Below, in pieces: positions 9,569-18,515 of a stretch of DNA of 64,000 nucleotides (positions within the stretch are counted from its first letter, which is position 1; every line of letters begins with the position of its first letter). The translations under genes were made by a program, and so were the position numbers. The stretch is from an uncultured Bacilli bacterium. GTDB taxonomy: Bacteria; Bacillota_I; Bacilli_A; RF39; UBA660. The notes beneath the pieces are model-generated. The model was given only the letters and a program-made list of their open reading frames with translations, was not told the origin of the DNA and searched no databases. The DNA lies in assembly GCA_934085675.1 (NCBI GenBank), contig CAKOHH010000001.1:1-64000 (forward strand), read 5' to 3'.

Positions 9569-11170
9569 ATGCAGGAAAATTCGAATCCTTTAAAATATCC
9601 TAGTATTGGTTTATTTATGTCATTTAAATCAGTGATGGAAGTTATAATTTATATGTTTGAATGCCTTTGGCGGGGTATTGTTTATGTTTTTAAAGATTTA
9701 CCAACTTTTTTATGGCAACACGCCAGTGTCAAAGTATCAGAAGCTGTGGCTCCGGTAAATAAAAGAACAAGTGATAATGCAGGTACGAAGGCAAAGGCGG
9801 AAGAAAAGAAAAAAAGTGTTTTAAATATGGATATTAATGATCTATTAAAAAACACAACTTTTATGAAAAAGAAAATAGAAGGCCTTGAAAAAGAAAAAAT
9901 AAAACTTTTAAAAGAATTGGAAACAACAGGTAAAATTAGAAGTAAAGAAGCTCAAGTATACCGTTTTACAGCCAAAAATAAAGAAGGTAAAATTGAAACA
10001 GGTATTATGAACAGTTTTTCTAAATTAGATGTTAACACTTTTCTTGTTCAAGATGGTTATGACGTTTATAAAATTGAAACAAGTGATTTTATTAATTTAG
10101 TTTATGGCAAATCAAGTCTTTTTTCTGTTCGCTTAAAAAATAAAGATTTATTATTTTGGCTAACACAACTTTCGACTTATTTAAAAAGTGGTATTCCTTT
10201 AACAGATTCTATTAAAATACTTAATCGTCAAATGAATAAAAATGCTACTTATAAAAGAGCCTTTCAATCCATTATTTATGAACTTACCATGGGTGAATCT
10301 TTTTCAAATGCTCTAGAAAAACAAGGTAATATGTTTCCGGCCCTTCTTATTAATATGATAAAAGCTGCCGAGGCAACTGGAGAACTTGAAGAAACCTTAG
10401 ATGATATGGCTAATTATTACGAAGAAATTGAAAAGACAAGAAAACAAATGGTGTCTGCTTTGACTTATCCAACTATTATTATGATTTTTGCTTTAGCGGT
10501 TATTACTTTCATTATGGTTTGGGTAGTTCCTCAATTTGTAAACATTTATGAGGAAGCAGGAGCTACCTTAAATGGCTTTACGCTTCTTATTTTAAATATT
10601 AGTAATTTCTTACAAGCCAATGCTTTAACACTCATTTTAATTATTGCTTCTGTAATTCTAGTTATTGCTTTGCTTTATCAAAAGATAAAGGCTTTTCGTA
10701 AATCTTTACAAACTTTTGCCATGAAAATACCTGTTATTGGCAAAGTTATTATTTATAACGAGATGACTATTTTCTCAAAAACGTTTGCATCTCTTTTAAA
10801 AAACAATGTTTTCATTACTGATAGTATTGATATTTTAAGTAAAATAACCAATAATGAAATTTATAAAGAAATTATGTATAATACTATCGACAATATTGTG
10901 AAAGGTGATAAAATAAGCCTAGCTTTTAAAGATCATTGGGCCGTGCCTGATGTTGCCTATTTTATGATTGAAACAGGTGAATCAACAGGACAACTTGCAG
11001 AAATGATGAGTAAAGTAAGTACTTATTATCAAGAAATGCACCGTTCCATGGTAAACAGTTTAAAATCGTTTATTGAACCAGTTACCATTTGTTTATTAGC
11101 GGTTATAGTCGGTATTATTTTAATGGCTGTTATGATTCCAATGTTCGATTTATATGGAAAACTAGAATAG
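9569..11170 (+). CDS. Type II secretion/type IV pilus inner-membrane protein (GspF/PilC/ComGB family) with extended N-terminus
   Basis: Inner-membrane platform protein of a type IV pilus-like or competence pseudopilus machine. The PilC-like N-terminal module (YRFTAKNKEGK, residues about 131-170) is followed by two T2SSF domains, beginning near LLFWLTQLSTYLKSG and FSKTFASLLKNNV, with three membrane helices. About 125 residues precede the usual family start: a hydrophobic or amphipathic stretch (about 15-55), a charged linker and a short coiled coil. That extension is not part of the known family architecture. The prepilin peptidase gene follows immediately. The cognate ATPase is not in this window. 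Confidence 0.85.
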   Translation: MQENSNPLKYPSIGLFMSFKSVMEVIIYMFECLWRGIVYVFKDLPTFLWQHASVKVSEAVAPVNKRTSDNAGTKAKAEEKKKSVLNMDINDLLKNTTFMKKKIEGLEKEKIKLLKELETTGKIRSKEAQVYRFTAKNKEGKIETGIMNSFSKLDVNTFLVQDGYDVYKIETSDFINLVYGKSSLFSVRLKNKDLLFWLTQLSTYLKSGIPLTDSIKILNRQMNKNATYKRAFQSIIYELTMGESFSNALEKQGNMFPALLINMIKAAEATGELEETLDDMANYYEEIEKTRKQMVSALTYPTIIMIFALAVITFIMVWVVPQFVNIYEEAGATLNGFTLLILNISNFLQANALTLILIIASVILVIALLYQKIKAFRKSLQTFAMKIPVIGKVIIYNEMTIFSKTFASLLKNNVFITDSIDILSKITNNEIYKEIMYNTIDNIVKGDKISLAFKDHWAVPDVAYFMIETGESTGQLAEMMSKVSTYYQEMHRSMVNSLKSFIEPVTICLLAVIVGIILMAVMIPMFDLYGKLE

Positions 11171-11178
11171 GTGGTTTT

Positions 11179-11952
11179 ATGAATGTGTTTAATGGAATAA
11201 TGTGTTTTATTTTAGGAAGCGTTCTTGCTTCCTTTTATGGGGTAATGGCTTGTCGTTTACCCCTTAATAAATCAATTGTAAAACCAAGAAGTCATTGTGA
11301 TTACTGTAATCATCCTTTAGCTTTTTATGAATTGATTCCCATTTTTTCTTATCTTTTTTTAAAAGGAAGATGTTCTTCATGTCATCAGAAACTTTCAAAA
11401 ACAATGATAATTACCGAGATAGGTTTAGGCCTTTCTTTTGCTTTTTCTTATTTTTATTATGGCTTTTCTTATAACTTTTTAATATCGCTTTTTCTTTTTT
11501 CACTATTTGATTTAATCTTTCTAACCGATATTAAATATATGATAATTTTGGATTCGCCTTTACTAATAAGTGCTCTAGGCATTTTTCTTTTAGAGTGGTT
11601 CTTCTATGGTCTTTCTTTTGCCTTTTCTAGAATACTTGCCGGTATCATCTTATTTTTCTTTATGTATTTCATTGGTATTTTAGGAAAATTTTTATTTAAA
11701 AGAGAAGCCTTAGGTGGTGGGGATATTAAACTTTCCTTTCTTTTTGGCTTAGTTTTAGGCCTTTCTCATGGTCTTATTGCCCTTACTTTATCTACTTTTT
11801 TAGCTTTGCCTTATGCAACGTTTAATTTATATTCATCACATACAAATGAACTACCGTACGGTCCATTTTTAATAAGTGCTTTATGCTTAGTTTTCTTTTT
11901 CTATGATAAGTTCTCATGGTTTTTAGATTTTTTGTTTCAAGTTAGATTTTGA
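11179..11952 (+). CDS. Prepilin peptidase (A24 family)
   Basis: Membrane aspartic peptidase that cleaves, and usually N-methylates, type IV prepilins. Two CxxC pairs (Cys40/Cys43 and Cys65/Cys68) in the cytoplasmic loop, and the catalytic aspartates in FLTDIKYM and GGGDIKLSF, identify the family. The protein is very hydrophobic with about seven to eight membrane segments. ATG 11179 is chosen because AGGTGG precedes it; a longer reading from 11089 would overlap the previous gene by 82 bases. Its likely substrate in the window is the pilin-like protein at 20979-21359. Confidence 0.92.
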   Translation: MNVFNGIMCFILGSVLASFYGVMACRLPLNKSIVKPRSHCDYCNHPLAFYELIPIFSYLFLKGRCSSCHQKLSKTMIITEIGLGLSFAFSYFYYGFSYNFLISLFLFSLFDLIFLTDIKYMIILDSPLLISALGIFLLEWFFYGLSFAFSRILAGIILFFFMYFIGILGKFLFKREALGGGDIKLSFLFGLVLGLSHGLIALTLSTFLALPYATFNLYSSHTNELPYGPFLISALCLVFFFYDKFSWFLDFLFQVRF

Positions 11953-12072
11953 TACTTATTCCAAGAAGTAGCAATGATTTTTAATCTATACTTTAGAAAA
12001 AAAATGTGATATTCTTTAATAGTAGAAGAGAGTAATGTAATTGTACTCTTAAAATAGAAAGAGGTTCTCAAT

Positions 12073-14337
12073 ATGAATAATGAAAATGATAATTTGAGTA
12101 AAAAAGAAGATACGAAAGAACTTAATACTTTGAGTGATTTAGCCTTAGAATCTTTGGAAAACATGGCCAATGAGTATCAAAATGAATTTGATGAACATAT
12201 GAAAGATTCGGATTTGATTTTTAAAACAGAGGTAGAAACGAAAGAAGAAATGAAAAAAGAAGAACCTCCTAAGAAAAAAAAGCCTTTAGATAAATTAAAA
12301 GATTGGTGGAAGTCACTTGATAAAAAAAAGAAAATTATCTTTTCTATTATTGCTTTATTAATTGTACTATTAATTATAGGAATCATTGTTTTCTTCGCTT
12401 TTAAAAAAGATGATTCTTCTTCCTTAACGAATCCTGATGTTATTTTAGAAAAAGATAATTATCGTTATGAAAATGGTACGCTTATTTTACTTGATAAAGA
12501 TGGCAAAGAACTTGGTAAATATGAGTGTGAGAATAAAGACGAAAAACAATGCGAAGTGGCTTTTTTAAATCAAGATGCCGTGATGGATACAACAAGACTT
12601 GATAACGAAAAAGAAGAGCCTTTACAGCTTCGTTCTTCTATTTATCATAATCGGTTTGTTTTCATTAGAGATACAAAAGATGAAAATGTAAAAAACTATA
12701 TTTTGTATGATCTAAAAGATGAAAAAATAATTAGTACAGTGTATGATGCTTTAACCAGTTATCAGTATGAAAATGATATCATTATCAAAAACGAAGAAAG
12801 TAAATATGGTTTAATAGAATTAACTGAAGATGAAGCTAAAACGGTTATTCCTGCTACTTATGATGAATTGCATATTATTCCTAATCAAGAGGAATTAAAA
12901 CTTGTTTCGGTTCGTAAAGATAACAATTCCTATGTATCTAATTTAGAAAATAAGCCTTTAACTAAAGCTTTTAATGAGACAATTGTGAATGCTAGTGATA
13001 AATATGTGGTAACAAAAAATAGTCAAAATAAATATCATGTTTATGATTATAATGCTAAAGAAGTAAATAAAAATGATAATCAAGACTATATTGTCCTTTT
13101 AAAAGATATTATGCTTTCTGTCCGTCAAAATAAGTTATATGTTTTAGATTATGAAGATAATTTATACAGCATGAAAGATATTGAATTAAAAAATAATGTT
13201 TATAATAAAACAGAAATTTACAATAATGATTTAAAACTTATAAATACCAAAAAATCATTTGATTATGAATTAACAGATGATATTCTTCTTATTAATGTTT
13301 ATGATGATGAGGAGAAAACAAACTATAACGTTAACTTAAAAGAAGGTAGATTGTCTAAAACCCAAGCATTCTTAAGTTATTTTGATGGCTCTTTGTATAT
13401 TTATGGTGATAGTAGCAAAAAAGAACTTTTAGGTTCTTATCGTTGTAACAATCAAAATACAATTGAAAATAATACCCAAAAATTTACTAATTGTACTATA
13501 GCCAGTGATTCTGTTTATAGAGAAACAAATGGAAATATGAAAGAAACAGGAGACGTTAAAGAAGGCTATATTCCTATTATTGGCAAAAAATATGCCTTCA
13601 TTAAAGATGGTTCTAGTATTTATTTAGTTGATTTAAATAATACTACCAAACCAATTAGTGAATTTTCTAGTGTGGATACTTCTTCTTATACAGGTGGTGA
13701 AGATGTCACATTTATAACTCCTTCTAATTTATATTTTATTGCTGTTTCAAAAGCAAGCGGTAAATACGGTGTAAATAAAATAACAAGTGAAGGCGTAAGT
13801 TCTGTTATTCAATTTAATAAATCTGAAATTAAACGTTTAGGCGACTACTTTGTTGTAACAGAAAATAATAAATATTCTTTGTATGATAAAAATGGTTCGA
13901 AACAAACTGAAGATAAAGCTTCTCCTATTGTCGACTATTACAAAAATTATTTAAAAACTTTTAAAGATAACATGTTCTTTGTTCATTCATTTGCTAAAGA
14001 AATAAGTAGTACAGCCTATAATTATGTAGAACTTTATGATGATTTTTATGCCGCTGTTATTAATCATCGTGTTCATTTATATCGTTATGATGAACCAAAT
14101 AAAGAGTTCATTTATGAAGTAAATGGGGATGAAAAAGGTGAGAATGGACTTAAGCTTCTAACAGACCGTTATTATGGAAGTAATGTTAATGCCTTTAGAA
14201 TAACTTTTGATAGTAAATATATTTATGTTGAAATTGGCAATACTAATAATACTTATAATGCTCCTTTAAAATTTTTATTAGACGGTAGTTATGTAAGTGA
14301 GAAAGAAGAGACGACTGATGGACAAGAGAATAACTAA
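12073..14337 (+). CDS. Single-pass membrane protein with large repeat-containing extracellular part, function unknown
   Basis: I do not recognise a named family. An acidic then lysine-rich cytoplasmic segment (1-87) precedes one strong membrane helix (about 88-110) and about 640 extracytoplasmic residues. This part is rich in N, D, K and Y and carries short repeats of the type GKELGKYEC, KYGLIEL and KELLGSYRC, reminiscent of WG/beta-propeller repeats. Cysteines occur in spaced pairs (YEC..QC, YRC..NC), suggesting disulfides. The next gene encodes a shorter paralogue. The position right after prepilin peptidase suggests, but does not show, a link to surface assembly. Confidence 0.7.
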   Translation: MNNENDNLSKKEDTKELNTLSDLALESLENMANEYQNEFDEHMKDSDLIFKTEVETKEEMKKEEPPKKKKPLDKLKDWWKSLDKKKKIIFSIIALLIVLLIIGIIVFFAFKKDDSSSLTNPDVILEKDNYRYENGTLILLDKDGKELGKYECENKDEKQCEVAFLNQDAVMDTTRLDNEKEEPLQLRSSIYHNRFVFIRDTKDENVKNYILYDLKDEKIISTVYDALTSYQYENDIIIKNEESKYGLIELTEDEAKTVIPATYDELHIIPNQEELKLVSVRKDNNSYVSNLENKPLTKAFNETIVNASDKYVVTKNSQNKYHVYDYNAKEVNKNDNQDYIVLLKDIMLSVRQNKLYVLDYEDNLYSMKDIELKNNVYNKTEIYNNDLKLINTKKSFDYELTDDILLINVYDDEEKTNYNVNLKEGRLSKTQAFLSYFDGSLYIYGDSSKKELLGSYRCNNQNTIENNTQKFTNCTIASDSVYRETNGNMKETGDVKEGYIPIIGKKYAFIKDGSSIYLVDLNNTTKPISEFSSVDTSSYTGGEDVTFITPSNLYFIAVSKASGKYGVNKITSEGVSSVIQFNKSEIKRLGDYFVVTENNKYSLYDKNGSKQTEDKASPIVDYYKNYLKTFKDNMFFVHSFAKEISSTAYNYVELYDDFYAAVINHRVHLYRYDEPNKEFIYEVNGDEKGENGLKLLTDRYYGSNVNAFRITFDSKYIYVEIGNTNNTYNAPLKFLLDGSYVSEKEETTDGQENN

Positions 14338-15268
14338 AAGTGCCGGTATTACCATTGTTATTTTACTCGTCCTTTCTTCCTTTTTAGGGGGATATGGCAT
14401 GTTTTTACATCATTCTAAAAAACAGATTATCATTAATAATGAAAAACCAAATACAAATAAAGAAAAATTTTTTGATAATAAATTATGGTTTTATTCGGAA
14501 GACGGAGAGTTAATTGGTAATTATGAATGTGTTTCTAGTGAATGCGACATTGCTAAAAATACTGTGACTGATGGTACATATAAAAAGACTTTTATTGATT
14601 CTTCTGCTTACGTTAAAGTTATTCAAGATAGATATGCTTTTATTACAGATGATGGAATAACTTTCTTATATGATATAAAAACAAAATCAGCCTATAAAAC
14701 TACAACTTATAAAGAAGTTAAAGATTATGGACAGGGACTAACTAATGATAATGTTATTTTAGCCGATATGGATGGTAATTATGGCGTAATGAGTTTTCTA
14801 AATATGCCCCATATGCTTATTCCTTTTACTGATAATTATAAGTTCATTGGTCTTTCTTATGAAGAAAGTACAGAACTTTTAAATTCGGATTATTACATTG
14901 CTTTAAAAGATGGAACTTGGAATATTATTGATACTAATGACGCGACTTTAACAGCAAATATTACTGAACCAATCGTAGCTTTTAATGGGGACGTTATTAT
15001 CATTGAAACACTTAATAATGATAATGTTTTGATTGATTATAATAATAATGAAAAATTAGATGGTCATTTTAAAAAATTATCTTTTACAGGTAAATATTTA
15101 AATTGTACAACAAATGAAGATACTTTCTATGTTTACGATTTAATGAATAATAAAATAATTAGTGATACCTTTTCTTTGGCTGGTAATGAAGGTAAAACAA
15201 TTTTAGAAGAAACAAATCTAAAAGTATATGTTGGTAATAGTTTAAGACAAACGATTAAACTATCTTGA
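14318..15268 (+). CDS. Paralogue of the preceding membrane protein, function unknown
   Basis: A 316-residue protein with a short basic N-terminus, one membrane helix (about 8-28) and an extracytoplasmic domain. It shares motifs with its neighbour: GELIGNYEC followed by a second cysteine (SECD), YAFITDDG, and GNYGVMSF as a repeat unit. The pair therefore arose by duplication, with this copy lacking the cytoplasmic extension. A GTG at 14297 is possible, but ATG 14318 has AGAAGAG correctly placed; either way it overlaps the previous gene. The stop is TGA, supporting the standard code. Confidence 0.65.
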   Translation: MDKRITKSAGITIVILLVLSSFLGGYGMFLHHSKKQIIINNEKPNTNKEKFFDNKLWFYSEDGELIGNYECVSSECDIAKNTVTDGTYKKTFIDSSAYVKVIQDRYAFITDDGITFLYDIKTKSAYKTTTYKEVKDYGQGLTNDNVILADMDGNYGVMSFLNMPHMLIPFTDNYKFIGLSYEESTELLNSDYYIALKDGTWNIIDTNDATLTANITEPIVAFNGDVIIIETLNNDNVLIDYNNNEKLDGHFKKLSFTGKYLNCTTNEDTFYVYDLMNNKIISDTFSLAGNEGKTILEETNLKVYVGNSLRQTIKLS

Positions 15269-15293
15269 TTTTTAGAAAATATACTGGTATGAT
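15265..15293 (+). promoter_or_regulatory. Promoter of the valine T-box transcript
   Basis: TTGATT (15265-15270), a 17-base spacer and an extended -10 TGGTATGAT (TATGAT at 15288-15293). Transcription would begin near 15300, at the foot of the T-box. Confidence 0.75.
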
Positions 15294-15299
15294 ATTTAA

Positions 15300-15491
15300 G
15301 AAATGCGAAGAAGTTAAAGGAGTATAAAATAAATTTTTTAAAGAGAGTTTATGGTTGGTGTAAATAAACAAAAATTATTTTAGAAGGTTGTTAACAAATG
15401 CATGTAGGAGATTACTCCTTTATCAAAAAAAGAAAAAATAAGGATGGTACCGTCAGCTTTGACTCCTTTGAGGCACCATCTTTTTTATTTT
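15300..15491 (+). promoter_or_regulatory. T-box leader, valine specifier (GUU)
   Basis: tRNA-sensing leader. In stem I, the AGTA of the S-turn (15321-15324) faces a specifier strand GAAG-GTT-G flanked by pairing GTTAA/TTAAC and TAAAATAA/TTATTTTA. This places the codon GTT (15387-15389, Val) as specifier. A GGAG/CTCC hairpin follows. The conserved T-box GGATGGTACCGTC (about 15442-15454) carries the TGGT that pairs with the tRNA 3' end. The competing terminator (GATGGTACC with GGCACCATC, then T6) ends at about 15490. Uncharged tRNA-Val should permit readthrough into the 142-residue gene and valS. Confidence 0.9.
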
Positions 15492-15508
15492 AGAAAGGAT
15501 TTAATTTA

Positions 15509-15937
15509 ATGAGAGAAGTTTTATTAGTTACAAAAAACGGAGATGTACATTCAGGCGTTCCTGGAGATAAAATTAGACATGATATAGTTGCCGGGGCCAT
15601 ATTAAAAAACCGTATAGACGCGGATTATCAAGAACCTCCTACTGCTATAGCTATGTATGATAATTCTCTTAATGCTGCCAAATTTTATCAAATATTAGCC
15701 ATTTTGGATGATGATAACGATTTGGTTGCCTTTTTCCCAGATGTTATTTCCCCTAAACAAATTATTTACTTTATTGAAAATTTTGCAGAAGAGGCTGAAG
15801 AAAAGAAAAATATTAAAAGATTTCATCTTGTAAAATATGTTGCATCATCTGATAAATTAAAAGAAATAAATATGAATAAACTTTTGGATATTTATGCAAA
15901 AATAAAGGAGGAAAAACAAAATGGACTTAATCGATAA
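15509..15937 (+). CDS. Hypothetical protein co-transcribed with valS under the T-box
   Basis: A 142-residue soluble, acidic protein that I do not recognise. It opens MREVLLVTKNGD and contains a hydrophobic core patch around QILAILDDDNDLVAFF. No membrane segment or signal peptide is seen. It is the first gene after the valine T-box, and its end overlaps valS by 17 bases, so it is made when valyl-tRNA is scarce. The start has AAAGGA seven to eight bases upstream. A role connected with valine metabolism or ValRS is inference from position only. Confidence 0.75.
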   Translation: MREVLLVTKNGDVHSGVPGDKIRHDIVAGAILKNRIDADYQEPPTAIAMYDNSLNAAKFYQILAILDDDNDLVAFFPDVISPKQIIYFIENFAEEAEEKKNIKRFHLVKYVASSDKLKEINMNKLLDIYAKIKEEKQNGLNR

Positions 15938-18449
15938 AAAATATAATCATTTAGAAGTAGAAGAGGGAAAATATAATATTTGGAAAGAAAATGGCTATTT
16001 TGAAAGTGGTAAAAACAATGGCAAACCATTTTGTATTGTTATTCCCCCACCTAATGTAACAGGAAAATTACATCTTGGTCATGCTTGGGATACATCTATT
16101 CAAGATATTATGATTCGTTATAAAAGAATGCAAGGCTTTGATGCTTTATGGGTTCCAGGAATGGATCATGCTGGTATTGCCACTCAAGCTAAGGTAGATA
16201 AAAAACTTCGTGAAGAAGGCATTGACCCACGTAGTATGAAAAGGCAAGATTGGCTAAAAGAAGCCTGGAAATGGAAAGATGAATATGCATCTAATATTCA
16301 CCGTCAATGGGCTAAACTTGGCCTAAGTGTCGATTATTCTAAAGAAAGATTTACTTTAGATGAAGGACTATCTAAAGCTGTCCGTAAAGTATTTGTTGAT
16401 TTATATAACGAAGGCCTTATCTATCGGGGAGAAAGAATGATTAACTGGGATCCTGTTGCTAAAACGGCCTTGTCAAATGAAGAAGTTATTTATAAAGATG
16501 TACCAGGTAATTTTTATCATTTAAAATACCCAATTAAAGGCACAGACGAATATTTAGATGTAGCCACAACTCGTCCAGAAACAATGTTTGGGGATATGGC
16601 AGTTGCGGTTAATAAAGACGATAAAAGATATCAAAAATACATTGGTAAAACCGTTATTTTACCACTTGTTAATAGAGAAATACCTATTATTGCCGATGAA
16701 CACGCTGATATGGAAAAAGGTACAGGTTGTGTTAAAATAACCCCTAAAAGTGATCCAAATGACTACGAAGTAGGCAAAAGACATAGTCTAAAAGGTATTG
16801 ATATTTTAAATTTAGATGGTACTATGAATGAAAATTGTCTTTCTTATGTTGGTATGGACCGCTTTGTATGCCGAGAAAAATTACTCGAAGAATTAAAAGA
16901 AAAAGGATACTTACTTAAAGTAGAACCTATTATCCATAGTGTGGGCCACTCTGAAAGAACTGATGCTATGGTAGAGCCTATGGTTTCTAAACAATGGTTT
17001 GTTAAGATGAGACCTTTGGCTGATAAAGTTTTAGAAAATCAAAAAAACAAAGAAACGAAAGTTAAATTTTTACCAGCACGTTATGAAAAAATAATGAATC
17101 ACTGGATGGAAATAACCTATGACTGGTGTATTTCAAGACAACTTTGGTGGGGACATCAAATACCAGCTTGGTATAAAGATGGCAATGTTTACGTTGGTAT
17201 GGAATCTCCTAAAGAAGAAGGCTGGGTTCAAGATGAAGATGTTTTAGATACGTGGTTTTCCAGTGCCTTATGGCCATTTTCAACCCTTGGTTGGCCTTTA
17301 AACACAGATTTACTTTCTAAGTATTATCCAACGAATGTCTTAGTAACTGGTTATGATATTATTCCTTTCTGGGTTAATAGAATGACTTTTCAAGGCCTTC
17401 ATTTTACAAATACTCGTCCTTTTGAATATTGTTATATTCATGGTTTAATTAGGGATAAACAAGGTAGAAAAATGAGTAAAAGTCTTGGCAATGGGGTAGA
17501 TCCTATGGATGTAATAGATTCTTATGGGGCTGATGCTTTAAGATACTATTTAACTACTTCTACAGCTGGGGGAACTGATTTAAGATACGATGAAGAAAAA
17601 GTAAAAAGTACTTGGAATTTCATTAATAAAATCTGGAATGCTTCTCGTTTTGTGATGATGAATTTAGACGGTTTAGATGAAAAAGAAGAACTTACCTTAA
17701 ATAAAGAGGATAAATGGATTTTAACAAAATATAATGAAACAGTTAAAGCTGTAACAAAATATATGGATAAATTTGAATTCCAAAACGTTGGTACTATTTT
17801 ATATCGTTTTATTTGGGAAGATTTCTGTGATAAATATATCGAAATGGCCAAATTTCATATGAGTGAAAATACAACAAAACTTGTTTTACGTAAAGTTTTA
17901 GTAGGCATTTTAAAAATGCTTCATCCATTCATGCCTTTTGTAACAGAAGAAATTTATCAAAAAGTTTTAGAAACAAAAGAGACTATTATGTTGAGTGAAT
18001 ATCCAAAATATGATAAAAAAGAAGTGTTTAAAGAAGTTTGTTTAGACGTTGATGATGAAATGGAATTCATTCGTATATTTAGAAATATGAAAGCAGAACA
18101 TAACATTGGCAAAGAATATCACGTTTTATTAAATAATAAAGAAGATTATAACTTTATTATGCAAATATTAAAAATAACAGATCATATAGCCTCTGAAAGT
18201 CAAAGTCAAAATAAATATGAAGTAGTTTATAAAAACTATAATATGACTTTATGTGACGAAAAAGAAGAAAGTAAAGAAGATATTGAGAAAAAAGAAAAAG
18301 AAATATCTTTCTTAAAAGCAAGTATTGAAAAAAGAGAAAAATTATTAGCCAATGAAAACTTTGTAAAAAAAGCACCAGAAAAACTTGTTAAAGAAGAACA
18401 AGAAAAATTAGAGGCTGAGAAGCAAAAATTAAGTTTATTAGAGAAATAA
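15921..18449 (+). CDS. valS: Valyl-tRNA synthetase
   Basis: Class I aminoacyl-tRNA synthetase charging tRNA-Val. The HIGH-type motif HLGH is at residues 51-54 after PPPNVTG, and the KMSKS motif follows late in the catalytic domain (GRKMSKSLGN). The editing CP1 domain with TTRPETMFGD lies between. The C-terminus ends with the ValRS coiled-coil arm, rich in E and K. The 842-residue length is normal. A strong AAGGAGG precedes the start inside the preceding gene. Expression is controlled by the upstream T-box. Confidence 0.97.
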   Translation: MDLIDKKYNHLEVEEGKYNIWKENGYFESGKNNGKPFCIVIPPPNVTGKLHLGHAWDTSIQDIMIRYKRMQGFDALWVPGMDHAGIATQAKVDKKLREEGIDPRSMKRQDWLKEAWKWKDEYASNIHRQWAKLGLSVDYSKERFTLDEGLSKAVRKVFVDLYNEGLIYRGERMINWDPVAKTALSNEEVIYKDVPGNFYHLKYPIKGTDEYLDVATTRPETMFGDMAVAVNKDDKRYQKYIGKTVILPLVNREIPIIADEHADMEKGTGCVKITPKSDPNDYEVGKRHSLKGIDILNLDGTMNENCLSYVGMDRFVCREKLLEELKEKGYLLKVEPIIHSVGHSERTDAMVEPMVSKQWFVKMRPLADKVLENQKNKETKVKFLPARYEKIMNHWMEITYDWCISRQLWWGHQIPAWYKDGNVYVGMESPKEEGWVQDEDVLDTWFSSALWPFSTLGWPLNTDLLSKYYPTNVLVTGYDIIPFWVNRMTFQGLHFTNTRPFEYCYIHGLIRDKQGRKMSKSLGNGVDPMDVIDSYGADALRYYLTTSTAGGTDLRYDEEKVKSTWNFINKIWNASRFVMMNLDGLDEKEELTLNKEDKWILTKYNETVKAVTKYMDKFEFQNVGTILYRFIWEDFCDKYIEMAKFHMSENTTKLVLRKVLVGILKMLHPFMPFVTEEIYQKVLETKETIMLSEYPKYDKKEVFKEVCLDVDDEMEFIRIFRNMKAEHNIGKEYHVLLNNKEDYNFIMQILKITDHIASESQSQNKYEVVYKNYNMTLCDEKEESKEDIEKKEKEISFLKASIEKREKLLANENFVKKAPEKLVKEEQEKLEAEKQKLSLLEK

Positions 18450-18450
18450 A

Positions 18451-18485
18451 AAGAAAGTCAGGTTAAAATCTGGCTTTTTCTTCTT
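18451..18485 (+). terminator. Terminator after valS
   Basis: A hairpin of about ten pairs (18451-18461 with 18470-18480, G-U pairs included) with an 8-base loop and a T-rich tail immediately follows valS. Confidence 0.8.
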
Positions 18486-18515
18486 TTATATGCTACTATT
18501 ATGATGGTGATAAAA

